Source of the DNA: Pseudomonas migulae NBRC 103157
Lineage (GTDB): Bacteria > Pseudomonadota > Gammaproteobacteria > Pseudomonadales > Pseudomonadaceae
Direction: 5' to 3'
DNA length: 64,000 nt
NCBI RefSeq assembly: GCF_002091715.1
Contig: NZ_BDAG01000028.1
Span: forward strand, 30,181-94,180
The position numbers and the translations under genes are program-made. The notes beneath the pieces were generated by a model. It had not been told where the DNA came from. It was given only the letters and a program-made list of their open reading frames with translations, and did not search any database. Shown piece by piece: positions 53,507-62,050 of this stretch (position 1 is the first letter of the stretch; each line of letters begins with the position of its first letter).

Positions 53507-53520
53507 AATAAAAATAAGAA
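53507..53520 (+). promoter_or_regulatory. A-rich Hfq/Crc-type motif in the chemoreceptor leader
   Basis: AATAAAAATAAGAA contains two overlapping AANAANAA units just before the GGGAG ribosome site, a pattern bound by Hfq/Crc in Pseudomonas. Confidence 0.4.
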
Positions 53521-53538
53521 TGCAAAGGGAGACTTCCA

Positions 53539-55569
53539 GTGAAGAGCTTGCTCTATCCCGCCGTCGCGCTAATGAATCGCCTGAGCTTCGGCATGAAGTT
53601 CAGCCTGATCAGCGTTCTGTTCCTGGTGCCGATGCTGGTGACCAACTTTTACCTGGTGCGCGATTCCTATCGTGAATTCCAGGGCACTCAGGTCGAACTG
53701 CAGAGCCTCGACCTGCTGGGCAGCAGCCTGACCTTGCGACGTGGCCTGGAAACCCTGAACAACCTGGTGCAGATCAACGTTTACCTTGGCCAGTCCGGCA
53801 AGGCTGGCAATGTCGAGACCAAAATCAGCGCCCTGGAACAAAGCGTCCTGGCCCGTCTGGAAGGGCTTGCTGCAATGACCACTGATCCGGAGCAGATAGC
53901 GGTTTTCGATGGTAAACGCGATGAAATGATCACTGCGTTCAAGGCCCAGCAAGCAGAAAACTCCCTGCAAAGCAAAAGTGCGCTGATCGGCAAATTGCTC
54001 GGCAACGCACAGATTTTCAGCCAGATCATCGCCAGTCAGGCCGGTTTGAGCCGGGACAGCCAGAGCGACATGCGTCAGCTCACTGAACTCATTACCAACG
54101 TCACACCGCCCGTCACCCAGACGTTGGGCGATGGCCGCGCGATGGGCGCCTACTCGCTGGGGCAAGGGTTCCTCAATTCGTCGTCGAGCACCCGTTTCGA
54201 AGAGTTGCTGGCGCAGATCGAAAAGCTGCAGGCCGAGTACGGACTGAAGTTGCAGGACGCGCTGGGCTCAAGCAAAGCGGCGCGTGAAACCTTGGCCGCG
54301 CAGGCCGAAAGCAGTAAGGCGACGCTGAAAAAAGCCAGTGAACTGTTCGAAGAACAAGTGGTGATGGCCGACACCCTCGATGCGCCGTGGCAGGACTTCT
54401 ACGATCAGGTCACCGGCCTGATGGACCAGACTTACCAACTCAACGAAGCCACCCTGAAATTTCTCGACACCCAATTGCAACAGCGACTGGCCCAGAACCG
54501 CACGCACATGGTCCTGCAGGCCGTCGCGTTGTCGGTGGTATTTGTGCTGATCTTCTACCTCTACGGCGGCTTCTACGCCTCGACCCGCACCACCCTCAAG
54601 CGTCTTGGCGCGATGATGGACAAGGTGGCGGCCGGTGACATGACCGTGACTTTCAACGCCAACAGCCGTGATGAACTGGGCGAGTTGGGCGAGGTGTTCA
54701 ACGGCACCGTGAAGAAAATCCATGACCTGATCGAGCGTGTCGGCCACACCGTCGGTGAAGTCGAGCGTCAGGCCGGTCAGGTCGAGAACGTGTCGGCCCA
54801 GAGTAACCAGGCCGTCGCGGGTCAGCGCACACAGATCGAACAGGTCGCCACGGCCATGAATCAGATGTCGGCCACGTCACTGGAAGTGGCTCGCAGTGCT
54901 GCGGCGGCGGTCAGCAGCGCCCACAGTGTCAACGACGAGACCATCAGCGGGCGCGGTCTGGTGGAATCGCAACAGGGCAGCATTGCCGCATTGGCCAGCG
55001 AGATCGACCAATCGGTGGGGGTGATCAATCAACTGGCCAGTGACAGCCAGTCCATCAGCCGCGTGCTGGAGGTGATCAAGAGCATCGCCGAGCAGACCAA
55101 CCTGCTGGCGCTCAACGCGGCCATCGAAGCGGCGAGGGCGGGCGAGCAGGGTCGAGGTTTCGCAGTGGTGGCGGACGAGGTCCGGACTTTGGCCAAACGC
55201 ACCCAGCAATCCACTGAAGAAATCGAACAGATGATCACCAAACTACACAGCGGTGTCGGTGCGGCGGTGAAGGCCATGGGCACCAGCCATCAAATGGCCA
55301 GTGGCACGGTGGGACAGTCGGAAAAGGTCCAGCAGGCGCTGGAAAATATCCTCGGCGCGGTAGGAATGATCGTCGACCAGAACCAGCAGATCGCTGCTGC
55401 CGTGGAACAACAGACTGCCGTGGCGCACGACATCGACCAGAACATCGTCGAGATCAACCGTGCCGGCGAGCGCACTGCCGAAGGTGCGCACCAGACCGAA
55501 AACGCCAGTCGGGCGTTGTCGGCTCAGGTGGTGGAATTGAAACAGCTGATCAGCGCGTTTCGGGTCTAG
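53539..55569 (+). CDS. methyl-accepting chemotaxis protein
   Basis: The 676-residue receptor has an N-terminal helix (residues about 20-40), a large periplasmic alpha-helical ligand domain (about 43-322), a second helix (324-345), a HAMP domain (about 345-400) and a signalling hairpin whose tip is near residue 518 (EQTNLLALNAAIEAARAGEQGRGFAVVADEVRTLAKRTQQSTEEI). The ligand is unknown; the periplasmic domain resembles the helical-bundle type. I use the GTG at 53539 after GGGAG; an ATG 11 codons on is the alternative. Together with the FliA promoter this is a flagellar-regulon receptor. Confidence 0.93.
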   Translation: MKSLLYPAVALMNRLSFGMKFSLISVLFLVPMLVTNFYLVRDSYREFQGTQVELQSLDLLGSSLTLRRGLETLNNLVQINVYLGQSGKAGNVETKISALEQSVLARLEGLAAMTTDPEQIAVFDGKRDEMITAFKAQQAENSLQSKSALIGKLLGNAQIFSQIIASQAGLSRDSQSDMRQLTELITNVTPPVTQTLGDGRAMGAYSLGQGFLNSSSSTRFEELLAQIEKLQAEYGLKLQDALGSSKAARETLAAQAESSKATLKKASELFEEQVVMADTLDAPWQDFYDQVTGLMDQTYQLNEATLKFLDTQLQQRLAQNRTHMVLQAVALSVVFVLIFYLYGGFYASTRTTLKRLGAMMDKVAAGDMTVTFNANSRDELGELGEVFNGTVKKIHDLIERVGHTVGEVERQAGQVENVSAQSNQAVAGQRTQIEQVATAMNQMSATSLEVARSAAAAVSSAHSVNDETISGRGLVESQQGSIAALASEIDQSVGVINQLASDSQSISRVLEVIKSIAEQTNLLALNAAIEAARAGEQGRGFAVVADEVRTLAKRTQQSTEEIEQMITKLHSGVGAAVKAMGTSHQMASGTVGQSEKVQQALENILGAVGMIVDQNQQIAAAVEQQTAVAHDIDQNIVEINRAGERTAEGAHQTENASRALSAQVVELKQLISAFRV

Positions 55570-55589
55570 AGAGCACACAGAAACCAATG

Positions 55590-55662
55590 TGTGCGGGCTT
55601 GCTCGCGAAAGCGGCGTAACATTCAACAGAAATGTCGACTGTCACGCCGCTCCCACAGTTTT
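55590..55662. repeat. degenerate REP element after the chemoreceptor gene
   Basis: TGTGCGGGCTTGCTCGCGAAAGCGGCG and CGCCGCTCCCACA are partial inverted halves of a REP unit with a variable centre. The sequence differs from the GCCGGCTTGCTGGCGA type. Confidence 0.55.
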
Positions 55663-55789
55663 TTGTGCACTGTCTGTAGTAATTATTACCTCCCCGCGTC
55701 GGCAATATCCGGTTTTCCCCCAGGCTCTGGCATTTGGTCTTCAATGAAGGATGATCCACAACCCTGACCTACCCTGAGGAGGCTCGGTT

Positions 55790-56179
55790 ATGTCCTTTGC
55801 TACAACTGGAATCCAGGGGCACTGTGCCCATTGCGGGAGCACGCGGCTACTCGAACCCTGGCAACTCAACGCCATCGCAATCAACGAAGCATTCTCTTGT
55901 TCCCACTGCCACAAAGCCTTGCAACTGAGCGACCCAACGCAGATCCGGCGCATCAAGTCCCTCGACTCACTCGCGATGTTGCGGGCGAGTACGTTGGTGA
56001 TGGTTTGCACCGCGCTGCTGGTGGCGTTGGTGATGGAGTGGGTCGGGTTGCTCAGCGTGGTCGAGCAATTGAATTTCTCGCTGGTGGCAATTCTGATCTA
56101 CTGCGGCGTTGTTCAGTACGCGAGGCATCGGCAGCACATCACGTTGATTCTCGATGCAGCAAAGGCTCACGCCGATTGA
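55790..56179 (+). CDS. small membrane protein with a zinc-ribbon-like N-terminus
   Basis: The 129-residue protein has two CxxC pairs (CAHC at about residues 12-15 and CSHC at about 37-40) that would make a zinc ribbon. Two hydrophobic segments follow (about 63-82 and 90-108), and a short His/Arg-rich tail. This design suggests a cytosolic zinc ribbon held at the membrane. I recognise no family. It starts ATG at 55790 after GAGGAGGCTCGGTT, a good ribosome site. It is convergent with tatD. Confidence 0.75.
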   Translation: MSFATTGIQGHCAHCGSTRLLEPWQLNAIAINEAFSCSHCHKALQLSDPTQIRRIKSLDSLAMLRASTLVMVCTALLVALVMEWVGLLSVVEQLNFSLVAILIYCGVVQYARHRQHITLILDAAKAHAD

Positions 56180-56956
56180 CTACCAGTTGAACAGCTCACA
56201 GGCATTGGCCGTGCTCGCGGCGGCCAGTTGCTCAGGGCTGATCGCCATGATTTTCGCCAGCGCCTCGCAGATCGCCGGCAGATGCGCCGGGCTGTTGCGT
56301 TGACCGGGAAACATGGCCGGCGCCATGTCCGGTGAGTCGGTTTCCAGCACCACCGATTCCAGCGGCAGCTCGGCCAGCACGCGGTGCATGCGCAACGCCT
56401 GCGGCCAGGTCGCCGCGCCGCCGAGGCCCAGTTTGAAGCCGAGCCTGATGTACTCGCGGGCCTCTTCCTTGCTGCCGGCGAAGGCGTGAATGATGCCCGC
56501 GCGTTTCAACTTGAAGCGCTTGAGCGTGGCAATCACCGCCGCATGGCTGCGCCGCACATGGATCAACGCCGGCAGATTGAAGTCCGCTGCCAGTTGCAGT
56601 TGTGCGTCGAACAACGTCTGCTGGCGTTCACGATCGAGGGTTTCGATGAAGTAATCCAGGCCGATCTCGCCCACCGCACACAGCTGGCGGTGATCGGCCA
56701 GGCGGGTCAGCCAGTCACCCAGTTCGCGTAAATCTTCAGGGCGATGATCATCCAGATACACCGGGTGCAAACCGAATGCCGCGTGCAGATCGGGATCGCT
56801 CAGCACCAACTCCCAGACTCGCTGCCAATTGGCCTGATAAACCCCCAGCACCACCATCCGCCGCACACCGAGGGCGCGGCTCTCACTGAGCAGCGCCTGA
56901 CGATCCTCGTTGAAGTCCGGAAAATCCAGATGAGTGTGGGTGTCGATCAGCTCCAC
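56180..56956 (-). CDS. TatD-family metal-dependent hydrolase
   Basis: The 258-residue TIM-barrel protein starts MELIDTHTHLDFPDFNEDR and has the metal ligands His7/His9 (THTH), Glu in AVGEIGLDYF, His in LIHVRRSH and the C-terminal VLETDSPDMAP. TatD proteins are deoxyribonucleases or related hydrolases. Several paralogues exist per genome, so the exact role is uncertain. Three bases separate its start from the cra stop. Confidence 0.9.
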   Translation of the reverse strand: MELIDTHTHLDFPDFNEDRQALLSESRALGVRRMVVLGVYQANWQRVWELVLSDPDLHAAFGLHPVYLDDHRPEDLRELGDWLTRLADHRQLCAVGEIGLDYFIETLDRERQQTLFDAQLQLAADFNLPALIHVRRSHAAVIATLKRFKLKRAGIIHAFAGSKEEAREYIRLGFKLGLGGAATWPQALRMHRVLAELPLESVVLETDSPDMAPAMFPGQRNSPAHLPAICEALAKIMAISPEQLAAASTANACELFNW

Positions 56957-56959
56957 GGT

Positions 56960-57955
56960 TCAGTCCTGGCGAATACGCTGCTTGAAGGTCCGCGCGATGG
57001 CCTGCACGCCGGGCTGGTAATCGGACTGCTCAATGGCCGCGAGGGCCAATTGCAGCGCTTTGTCGGCGATCAACTGGTGCTGCTGGGCCATGGCGTTGAC
57101 CGGCAGTGGCAGGAAGTCCAGCAACTGCGTATCACCGAATGTGCCGAGGCGCAGCGGGCGGGTTTTCAGCGGGAAGTCGTGCAAGGCGTCGAATACGCCC
57201 TGAAGCAACACGTAGGAAGTGGTCACCAACGCATCCGGCAAATGACCCAGGCGCTGGAGCATTTCTTCCATCAACTGCTTGCCGCACTCGCGGCTGAACG
57301 ATTCGCCGTGTTCGATGAGGATTTCGCCTTTGAACCCGGCCAGAGCTTCCTTGAACCCTGCCGCCCGCTCCTGGCTGATGCTCAGTTCAGGGCGTGCGCC
57401 AATCAGGGCGATCTGCTTGGGCAGCGGGTCGAGCAGGCTGCGCGTCAGTTGCAGGCTGGCTTCGCGATCATCGCTGATCACCGAGCAGAAATGCTCAGGC
57501 TCCATGACCCGGTCGATGGCGATGATCGGGATACCCTTGGCTTGCAACTGACGGTAACTGTCGTCACCGGTCGGCAGGCAACTGGCGACGATCAACGCGT
57601 CGCAACGACGGGCGCGGAACAGTTGCAGCAATTGGCGTTCGCTGTCCGGCGCGTCGTCGGAACTGGCGATCAGCAACTGATAGCCGCGCGCCCGGGCACC
57701 TTGCTCCAGCAGTTTGGCGATTCGTGCGTAACTGGGGTTTTCCAGGTCCGGCAGAATGAAGCCCAGCGTGCGGGTGTGCCGACTGCGCAGCCCGGCCGCC
57801 TGGGGGTTGGGCGTGAAGCCATGCTGCTCGACGACCGCGCGCACGCGCTCGACGGTGGCGCTGCTGATGCGTTGCTGTTCGGCCTTGCCATTGATGACAT
57901 AACTGGCGGTGGTCACGGACACACCGGCCAGTTGGGCGATATCACTGAGTTTCAA
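56960..57955 (-). CDS. cra: catabolite repressor/activator Cra (FruR), LacI family
   Basis: The 331-residue regulator begins MKLSDIAQLAGVSVTTASYVINGKAEQQRIS, a LacI-type helix-turn-helix with the hinge. A periplasmic-binding-like effector domain follows (residues about 60-331). Pseudomonad Cra/FruR responds to fructose 1-phosphate, the product of FruA/FruB transport, and represses fruBKA. It is divergent from fruB, with the Cra operator at 58092 in the gap. A Gly/Gln-rich TM-like region is absent, as expected for a cytosolic protein. Confidence 0.93.
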   Translation of the reverse strand: MKLSDIAQLAGVSVTTASYVINGKAEQQRISSATVERVRAVVEQHGFTPNPQAAGLRSRHTRTLGFILPDLENPSYARIAKLLEQGARARGYQLLIASSDDAPDSERQLLQLFRARRCDALIVASCLPTGDDSYRQLQAKGIPIIAIDRVMEPEHFCSVISDDREASLQLTRSLLDPLPKQIALIGARPELSISQERAAGFKEALAGFKGEILIEHGESFSRECGKQLMEEMLQRLGHLPDALVTTSYVLLQGVFDALHDFPLKTRPLRLGTFGDTQLLDFLPLPVNAMAQQHQLIADKALQLALAAIEQSDYQPGVQAIARTFKQRIRQD

Positions 57956-58091
57956 CTCGGGTTTCCTTGTTTGTCGGCCGACATTTTCGCCAATCCTACC
58001 CGATTCAGGCAGGCAACTATTGTCGCAGCCAATCCGACAAGTTGGACTTCAAGGATGGGACATTATCGAGTAACGTGCCAATCATTCTAGA

Positions 58092-58103
58092 TTAAACGTT
58101 TCA
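58092..58103. promoter_or_regulatory. Cra operator upstream of fruB
   Basis: TTAAACGTTTCA is the 12-bp operator I know from P. putida PfruB (the same 12 bases). It lies 134 bp upstream of fruB, between cra and fruB. Confidence 0.88.
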
Positions 58104-58205
58104 GCAAGCGTATTTTCTACGTTCAGGTGCATTTTGGCCGGTTCTGCCGTGAAACCGCCAAAAGTGATGATTAAGCGCCTAAGCTGACTCATTCAAAACA
58201 ATACC

Positions 58206-58223
58206 TGGCACCTCAAGGTGCCA
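58206..58223 (+). promoter_or_regulatory. hairpin immediately before the fruB ribosome site
   Basis: TGGCACCT and AGGTGCCA form a perfect 8-bp inverted repeat around CA (realistically a 7-bp stem with a TCAA loop) and end 2 bases before AAGGAG. It may stabilise the mRNA or influence ribosome loading. Confidence 0.55.
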
Positions 58224-58236
58224 AAAAGGAGAAAGC

Positions 58237-61098
58237 ATGCTCGAGCTCACGATAGAGCAGATTTCCATGGGCCAATCGGCCGTGGACAAGTCCGCAGCGT
58301 TGCATCTGCTGGCACACCATCTGGTCGCCGATGGCCTGGTGGCGGAGGGTTATCTCGCCGGTTTGCAAGCACGCGAAGCCCAGGGCTCGACCTTTCTCGG
58401 TCAAGGTATTGCCATCCCCCACGGTACGCCGGAAACCCGCGACCAGGTGTTTTCCACCGGCGTGCGGCTGATGCAGTTTCCCGAAGGCGTGGATTGGGGC
58501 GACGGTCAGATTGTCTACCTGGCGATCGGCATCGCCGCAAAATCCGATGAACACTTGCGGCTCCTGCAGCTGCTGACCCGCGCCCTCGGCGAGACCGATC
58601 TGGGCCAGGCCCTGCGTCGCGCCGCTTCTGCCGAAGCCTTGTTGAAACTGCTGCAAGGCGCGCCGCAGGAACTGGCGCTGGATGCACAGATGATCGGCCT
58701 GGGCGTGTCGGCCGATGACTTCGAAGAACTGGTCTGGCGCGGTGCCCGTTTGCTGCGACAGGCAGATTGTGTGAGCAATGGTTTCTCCGCGGTGCTGCAA
58801 CAGGTCGAGGCGCTGCCACTCGGCGATGGCTTGTGGTGGTTGCACAGCGAACAAACGGTCAAGCGTCCGGGCCTGGCCTTCGTCACCCCGGATAAACCGA
58901 TGCGTTATCTCGGTCAGCCGCTCAGCGGCCTGTTCTGTCTGGCCAGCCTCGGCGAGGCGCATCAGGCCCTGCTCGAACGCCTTTGCGCGCTGCTGATCGA
59001 AGGCCGTGGCCATGAACTGGGGCGCGCCACCAGCAGCCGCAAAGTGCTCGAAGTGCTCGGCGGTGAACTGCCGGTAGACTGGCCGAGCGCGCGCATTGCG
59101 CTGGCAAACGCCCACGGTTTGCACGCGCGCCCGGCGAAAATCCTCGCGCAACTGGCGAAGAGTTTTGAAGGCGAGATTCGTGTGCGCATCGTCGACGGAC
59201 AGGACAGCGCCGTGTCGGTGAAGAGCTTGAGCAAGTTGCTCAGCCTCGGCGCCCGTCGCGGTCAAGTGCTCGAATTTGTCGCCGAGCCGAGCATTGCCGC
59301 CGACGCCTTGCCAGCCTTGCTGGCCGCGATCGAAGAAGGCCTGGGTGAAGAAGTCGAGCCATTGCCCGCCGTGAGCCAGCAGCGCGAAGTCGTTGCGGAT
59401 GTGGCTGAAGTGCTGCTCGCTCCGGCGTCCGGCAGTCTGGTCCAGGCCATCGCCGCAGCGCCGGGCATCGCCATCGGCCCGGCGCATATTCAGGTGCTGC
59501 AAACCATCGATTACCCGCTGCGCGGTGAGTCCGCCGCCATTGAGCGCGAGCGTCTCAAGCAAGCGCTGGCAGACGTGCGCCGCGACATCGAAGGCTTGAT
59601 CGAACGCAGCAAATCCAAAGCCATTCGCGAAATCTTCATTACCCACCAGGAAATGCTCGACGACCCGGAATTGACCGATGAAGTCGAAACTCGCCTCAAA
59701 CAGGGCGAAAGTGCCGAAGCGGCGTGGATGGCGGTGATCGAAGCGGCGGCGAAGCAACAGGAGTCGCTGCAGGACGCCTTGCTCGCCGAACGCGCGGCAG
59801 ATTTGCGTGATATCGGCAGACGCGTGCTGGCGCAACTGAGCGGCGTCGAAACCCCGAGTGAACCCGATCAACCGTACATTCTGGTGATGGACGAAGTCGG
59901 TCCTTCCGACGTGGCGCGTCTCGATCCAACCCGCGTCGCCGGCATTCTCACCGCCCGTGGCGGCGCCACCGCGCACAGCGCCATCGTCGCCCGCGCGCTC
60001 GGCATTCCGGCATTGGTCGGCGCGGGTGCGGCGGTGTTGCTGCTGGCGCCGGGTACGCCGTTGCTGCTCGATGGCCAGCGCGGTCGCTTGCATGTGGACG
60101 CTGACACGGCGACCTTGCAGCGCGCCACCGAAGAGCGTGACACCCGCGAGCAACGCTTGAAGGCGGCTGCCGAACAACGTCATCAACCGGCACTGACTAC
60201 CGACGGGCACGCGGTGGAGGTGTTCGCCAACATCGGTGAAAGCGCTGGTGTCACCAGCGCAGTGGAGCAGGGCGCTGAAGGCATCGGCCTGCTGCGTACC
60301 GAACTGATTTTCATGGCCCACTCGCAGGTGCCGGACGAAGCGACTCAGGAAGTCGAATACCGCCGCGTGCTCGATGGCCTCGCCGGTCGGCCGCTGGTGG
60401 TGCGCACCCTCGACGTCGGCGGCGACAAACCGCTGCCGTATTGGCCAATCGCCAAGGAAGAAAACCCCTTCCTCGGCGTGCGCGGCATTCGTCTGACCTT
60501 GCAGCGTCCGCACATCATGGAAGCGCAATTGCGTGCCCTGCTGCGTGCCGCTGATAACCGCCCGCTGCGCATCATGTTCCCGATGGTCGGCAGCGTCGAC
60601 GAGTGGCGGCAGGCGCGGGACATGACCGAACGGCTGCGTCTGGAAATCCCGGTGGCGGACCTGCAACTGGGGATCATGATCGAGGTGCCGTCGGCTGCGT
60701 TGCTGGCGCCGGTGCTGGCCAAAGAGGTCGACTTCTTCAGTGTCGGCACCAACGACCTGACTCAATACACCCTGGCCATCGACCGTGGTCACCCGACCCT
60801 GTCGGCCCAGGCTGACGGCTTGCACCCGGCGGTGCTGCAACTGATCGACATCACCGTGCGCGCAGCCCATGCCCATGGCAAGTGGGTCGGCGTGTGCGGC
60901 GAGCTGGCGGCCGATCCGCTGGCGGTGCCGGTGCTGGTCGGTCTTGGTGTGGACGAATTGAGCGTGTCGGGCCGCAGCATTGCCGAGGTCAAGGCGCGCA
61001 TTCGCGAACTCAGCCTGGCCCAGACCCAAACCCTTGCTCAACAGGCGCTTGCCGTGGGCAGCGCAAATGAAGTGCGCGCATTAGTGGAGGCCCTGTAA
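58237..61098 (+). CDS. fruB: fructose PTS multiphosphoryl protein (EIIA-HPr-EI fusion)
   Basis: The 953-residue protein has an EIIA(Fru) domain (residues 1-145, phospho-His62 in IPHGTPE) and a middle section (about 150-285) that looks like a second, degenerate EIIA-type region. HPr follows (about 285-370, phospho-His296 in NAHGLHARPAK), then Enzyme I (about 400-950, phospho-His580 in GGATAHS, Cys887 in VCGELAADP). It moves phosphate from PEP through EI and HPr to EIIA and then FruA. The domain order matches other pseudomonads. fruK overlaps it by one base. Confidence 0.95.
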   Translation: MLELTIEQISMGQSAVDKSAALHLLAHHLVADGLVAEGYLAGLQAREAQGSTFLGQGIAIPHGTPETRDQVFSTGVRLMQFPEGVDWGDGQIVYLAIGIAAKSDEHLRLLQLLTRALGETDLGQALRRAASAEALLKLLQGAPQELALDAQMIGLGVSADDFEELVWRGARLLRQADCVSNGFSAVLQQVEALPLGDGLWWLHSEQTVKRPGLAFVTPDKPMRYLGQPLSGLFCLASLGEAHQALLERLCALLIEGRGHELGRATSSRKVLEVLGGELPVDWPSARIALANAHGLHARPAKILAQLAKSFEGEIRVRIVDGQDSAVSVKSLSKLLSLGARRGQVLEFVAEPSIAADALPALLAAIEEGLGEEVEPLPAVSQQREVVADVAEVLLAPASGSLVQAIAAAPGIAIGPAHIQVLQTIDYPLRGESAAIERERLKQALADVRRDIEGLIERSKSKAIREIFITHQEMLDDPELTDEVETRLKQGESAEAAWMAVIEAAAKQQESLQDALLAERAADLRDIGRRVLAQLSGVETPSEPDQPYILVMDEVGPSDVARLDPTRVAGILTARGGATAHSAIVARALGIPALVGAGAAVLLLAPGTPLLLDGQRGRLHVDADTATLQRATEERDTREQRLKAAAEQRHQPALTTDGHAVEVFANIGESAGVTSAVEQGAEGIGLLRTELIFMAHSQVPDEATQEVEYRRVLDGLAGRPLVVRTLDVGGDKPLPYWPIAKEENPFLGVRGIRLTLQRPHIMEAQLRALLRAADNRPLRIMFPMVGSVDEWRQARDMTERLRLEIPVADLQLGIMIEVPSAALLAPVLAKEVDFFSVGTNDLTQYTLAIDRGHPTLSAQADGLHPAVLQLIDITVRAAHAHGKWVGVCGELAADPLAVPVLVGLGVDELSVSGRSIAEVKARIRELSLAQTQTLAQQALAVGSANEVRALVEAL

Positions 61099-62039
61099 TG
61101 GCCAAGATCCTGACCCTGACCCTCAACCCGGCGCTGGACCTGACGGTGCAGTTGCCGCGCCTTGAGCCCGGTCAAGTCAATCGCAGCGACGAGATGCACA
61201 CCCACGCCGCCGGTAAAGGCGTGAACGTGGCGCAGGTGCTGGCGGACCTTGGGCATCAGCTCACCGTCAGCGGTTTTCTCGGCGAAGACAATCTTCAAGC
61301 GTTCGAAACCCTGTTTGCCAAGCGCGGTTTCGTCGATGCGTTTATCCGGGTCCCCGGCGAAACCCGCAGCAATATCAAACTGGCTGAACGAGATGGGCGC
61401 ATCACTGACATCAACGGCCCGGGGCCAATGGTCAGTGAGTCCGCGCAGCAGGCGTTGCTGGATCGACTGGATCAGATTGCGCCGGGGCACGATGCGGTTG
61501 TCGTTGCCGGCAGCCTGCCTCAAGGCATCAGTCCCGAGTGGTTGCAGGCGCTGATTTTTCGCTTGAAAAACCTTGGCTTGAACGTTGCACTGGACACCAG
61601 TGGCGAAGCGTTGCGAGAAGCACTCAAGGCCGGTCCGTGGTTGATCAAACCGAACACCGAAGAACTGGCCGAAGTGCTCGGTTGCGAAGTGATTTCGGTC
61701 GCGGCTCAAGCCGAAGCGGCGAGCCGCTTGCACGCGCAAGGCATCGAGCACGTGGTGATTTCCCACGGTGCCGATGGCGTGAACTGGTTCAGTGTCGGCG
61801 CGGCGATGCATGCCACGCCACCCAGGGTCAGCGTCGCCAGTACGGTGGGCGCTGGTGATTCGTTGCTGGCCGGCATGCTTCATGGTCTGCTCAGTGCCGA
61901 CACGCCGGAACAGACCCTGCGCACCGCCACGGCGATTGCCGCGATGGCGGTGACCCAGATCGGTTTCGGGATCGGCGATGCGACCCAGTTGGCGCGGCTC
62001 GAACAGGGTGTGCGCGTGCGCCCCCTGACAGAACAATAA
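61098..62039 (+). CDS. fruK: 1-phosphofructokinase
   Basis: The 313-residue PfkB-family kinase starts MAKILTLTLNPALDLTVQLPRLE and ends with the signature VGAGDSLLAGMLHGLL (catalytic Asp in GAGD). It phosphorylates fructose 1-phosphate to fructose 1,6-bisphosphate. Its ATG uses the last A of the fruB stop (TAATG), and fruA follows after 11 bp. Confidence 0.95.
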   Translation: MAKILTLTLNPALDLTVQLPRLEPGQVNRSDEMHTHAAGKGVNVAQVLADLGHQLTVSGFLGEDNLQAFETLFAKRGFVDAFIRVPGETRSNIKLAERDGRITDINGPGPMVSESAQQALLDRLDQIAPGHDAVVVAGSLPQGISPEWLQALIFRLKNLGLNVALDTSGEALREALKAGPWLIKPNTEELAEVLGCEVISVAAQAEAASRLHAQGIEHVVISHGADGVNWFSVGAAMHATPPRVSVASTVGAGDSLLAGMLHGLLSADTPEQTLRTATAIAAMAVTQIGFGIGDATQLARLEQGVRVRPLTEQ

Positions 62040-62050
62040 GAGGGTTTGTC

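Noticed and set aside
58213..61041. 942-codon frame antisense to fruB
   Set aside because: Shadow frame. The fruB translation has clear EIIA, HPr and EI motifs while the antisense product has none.
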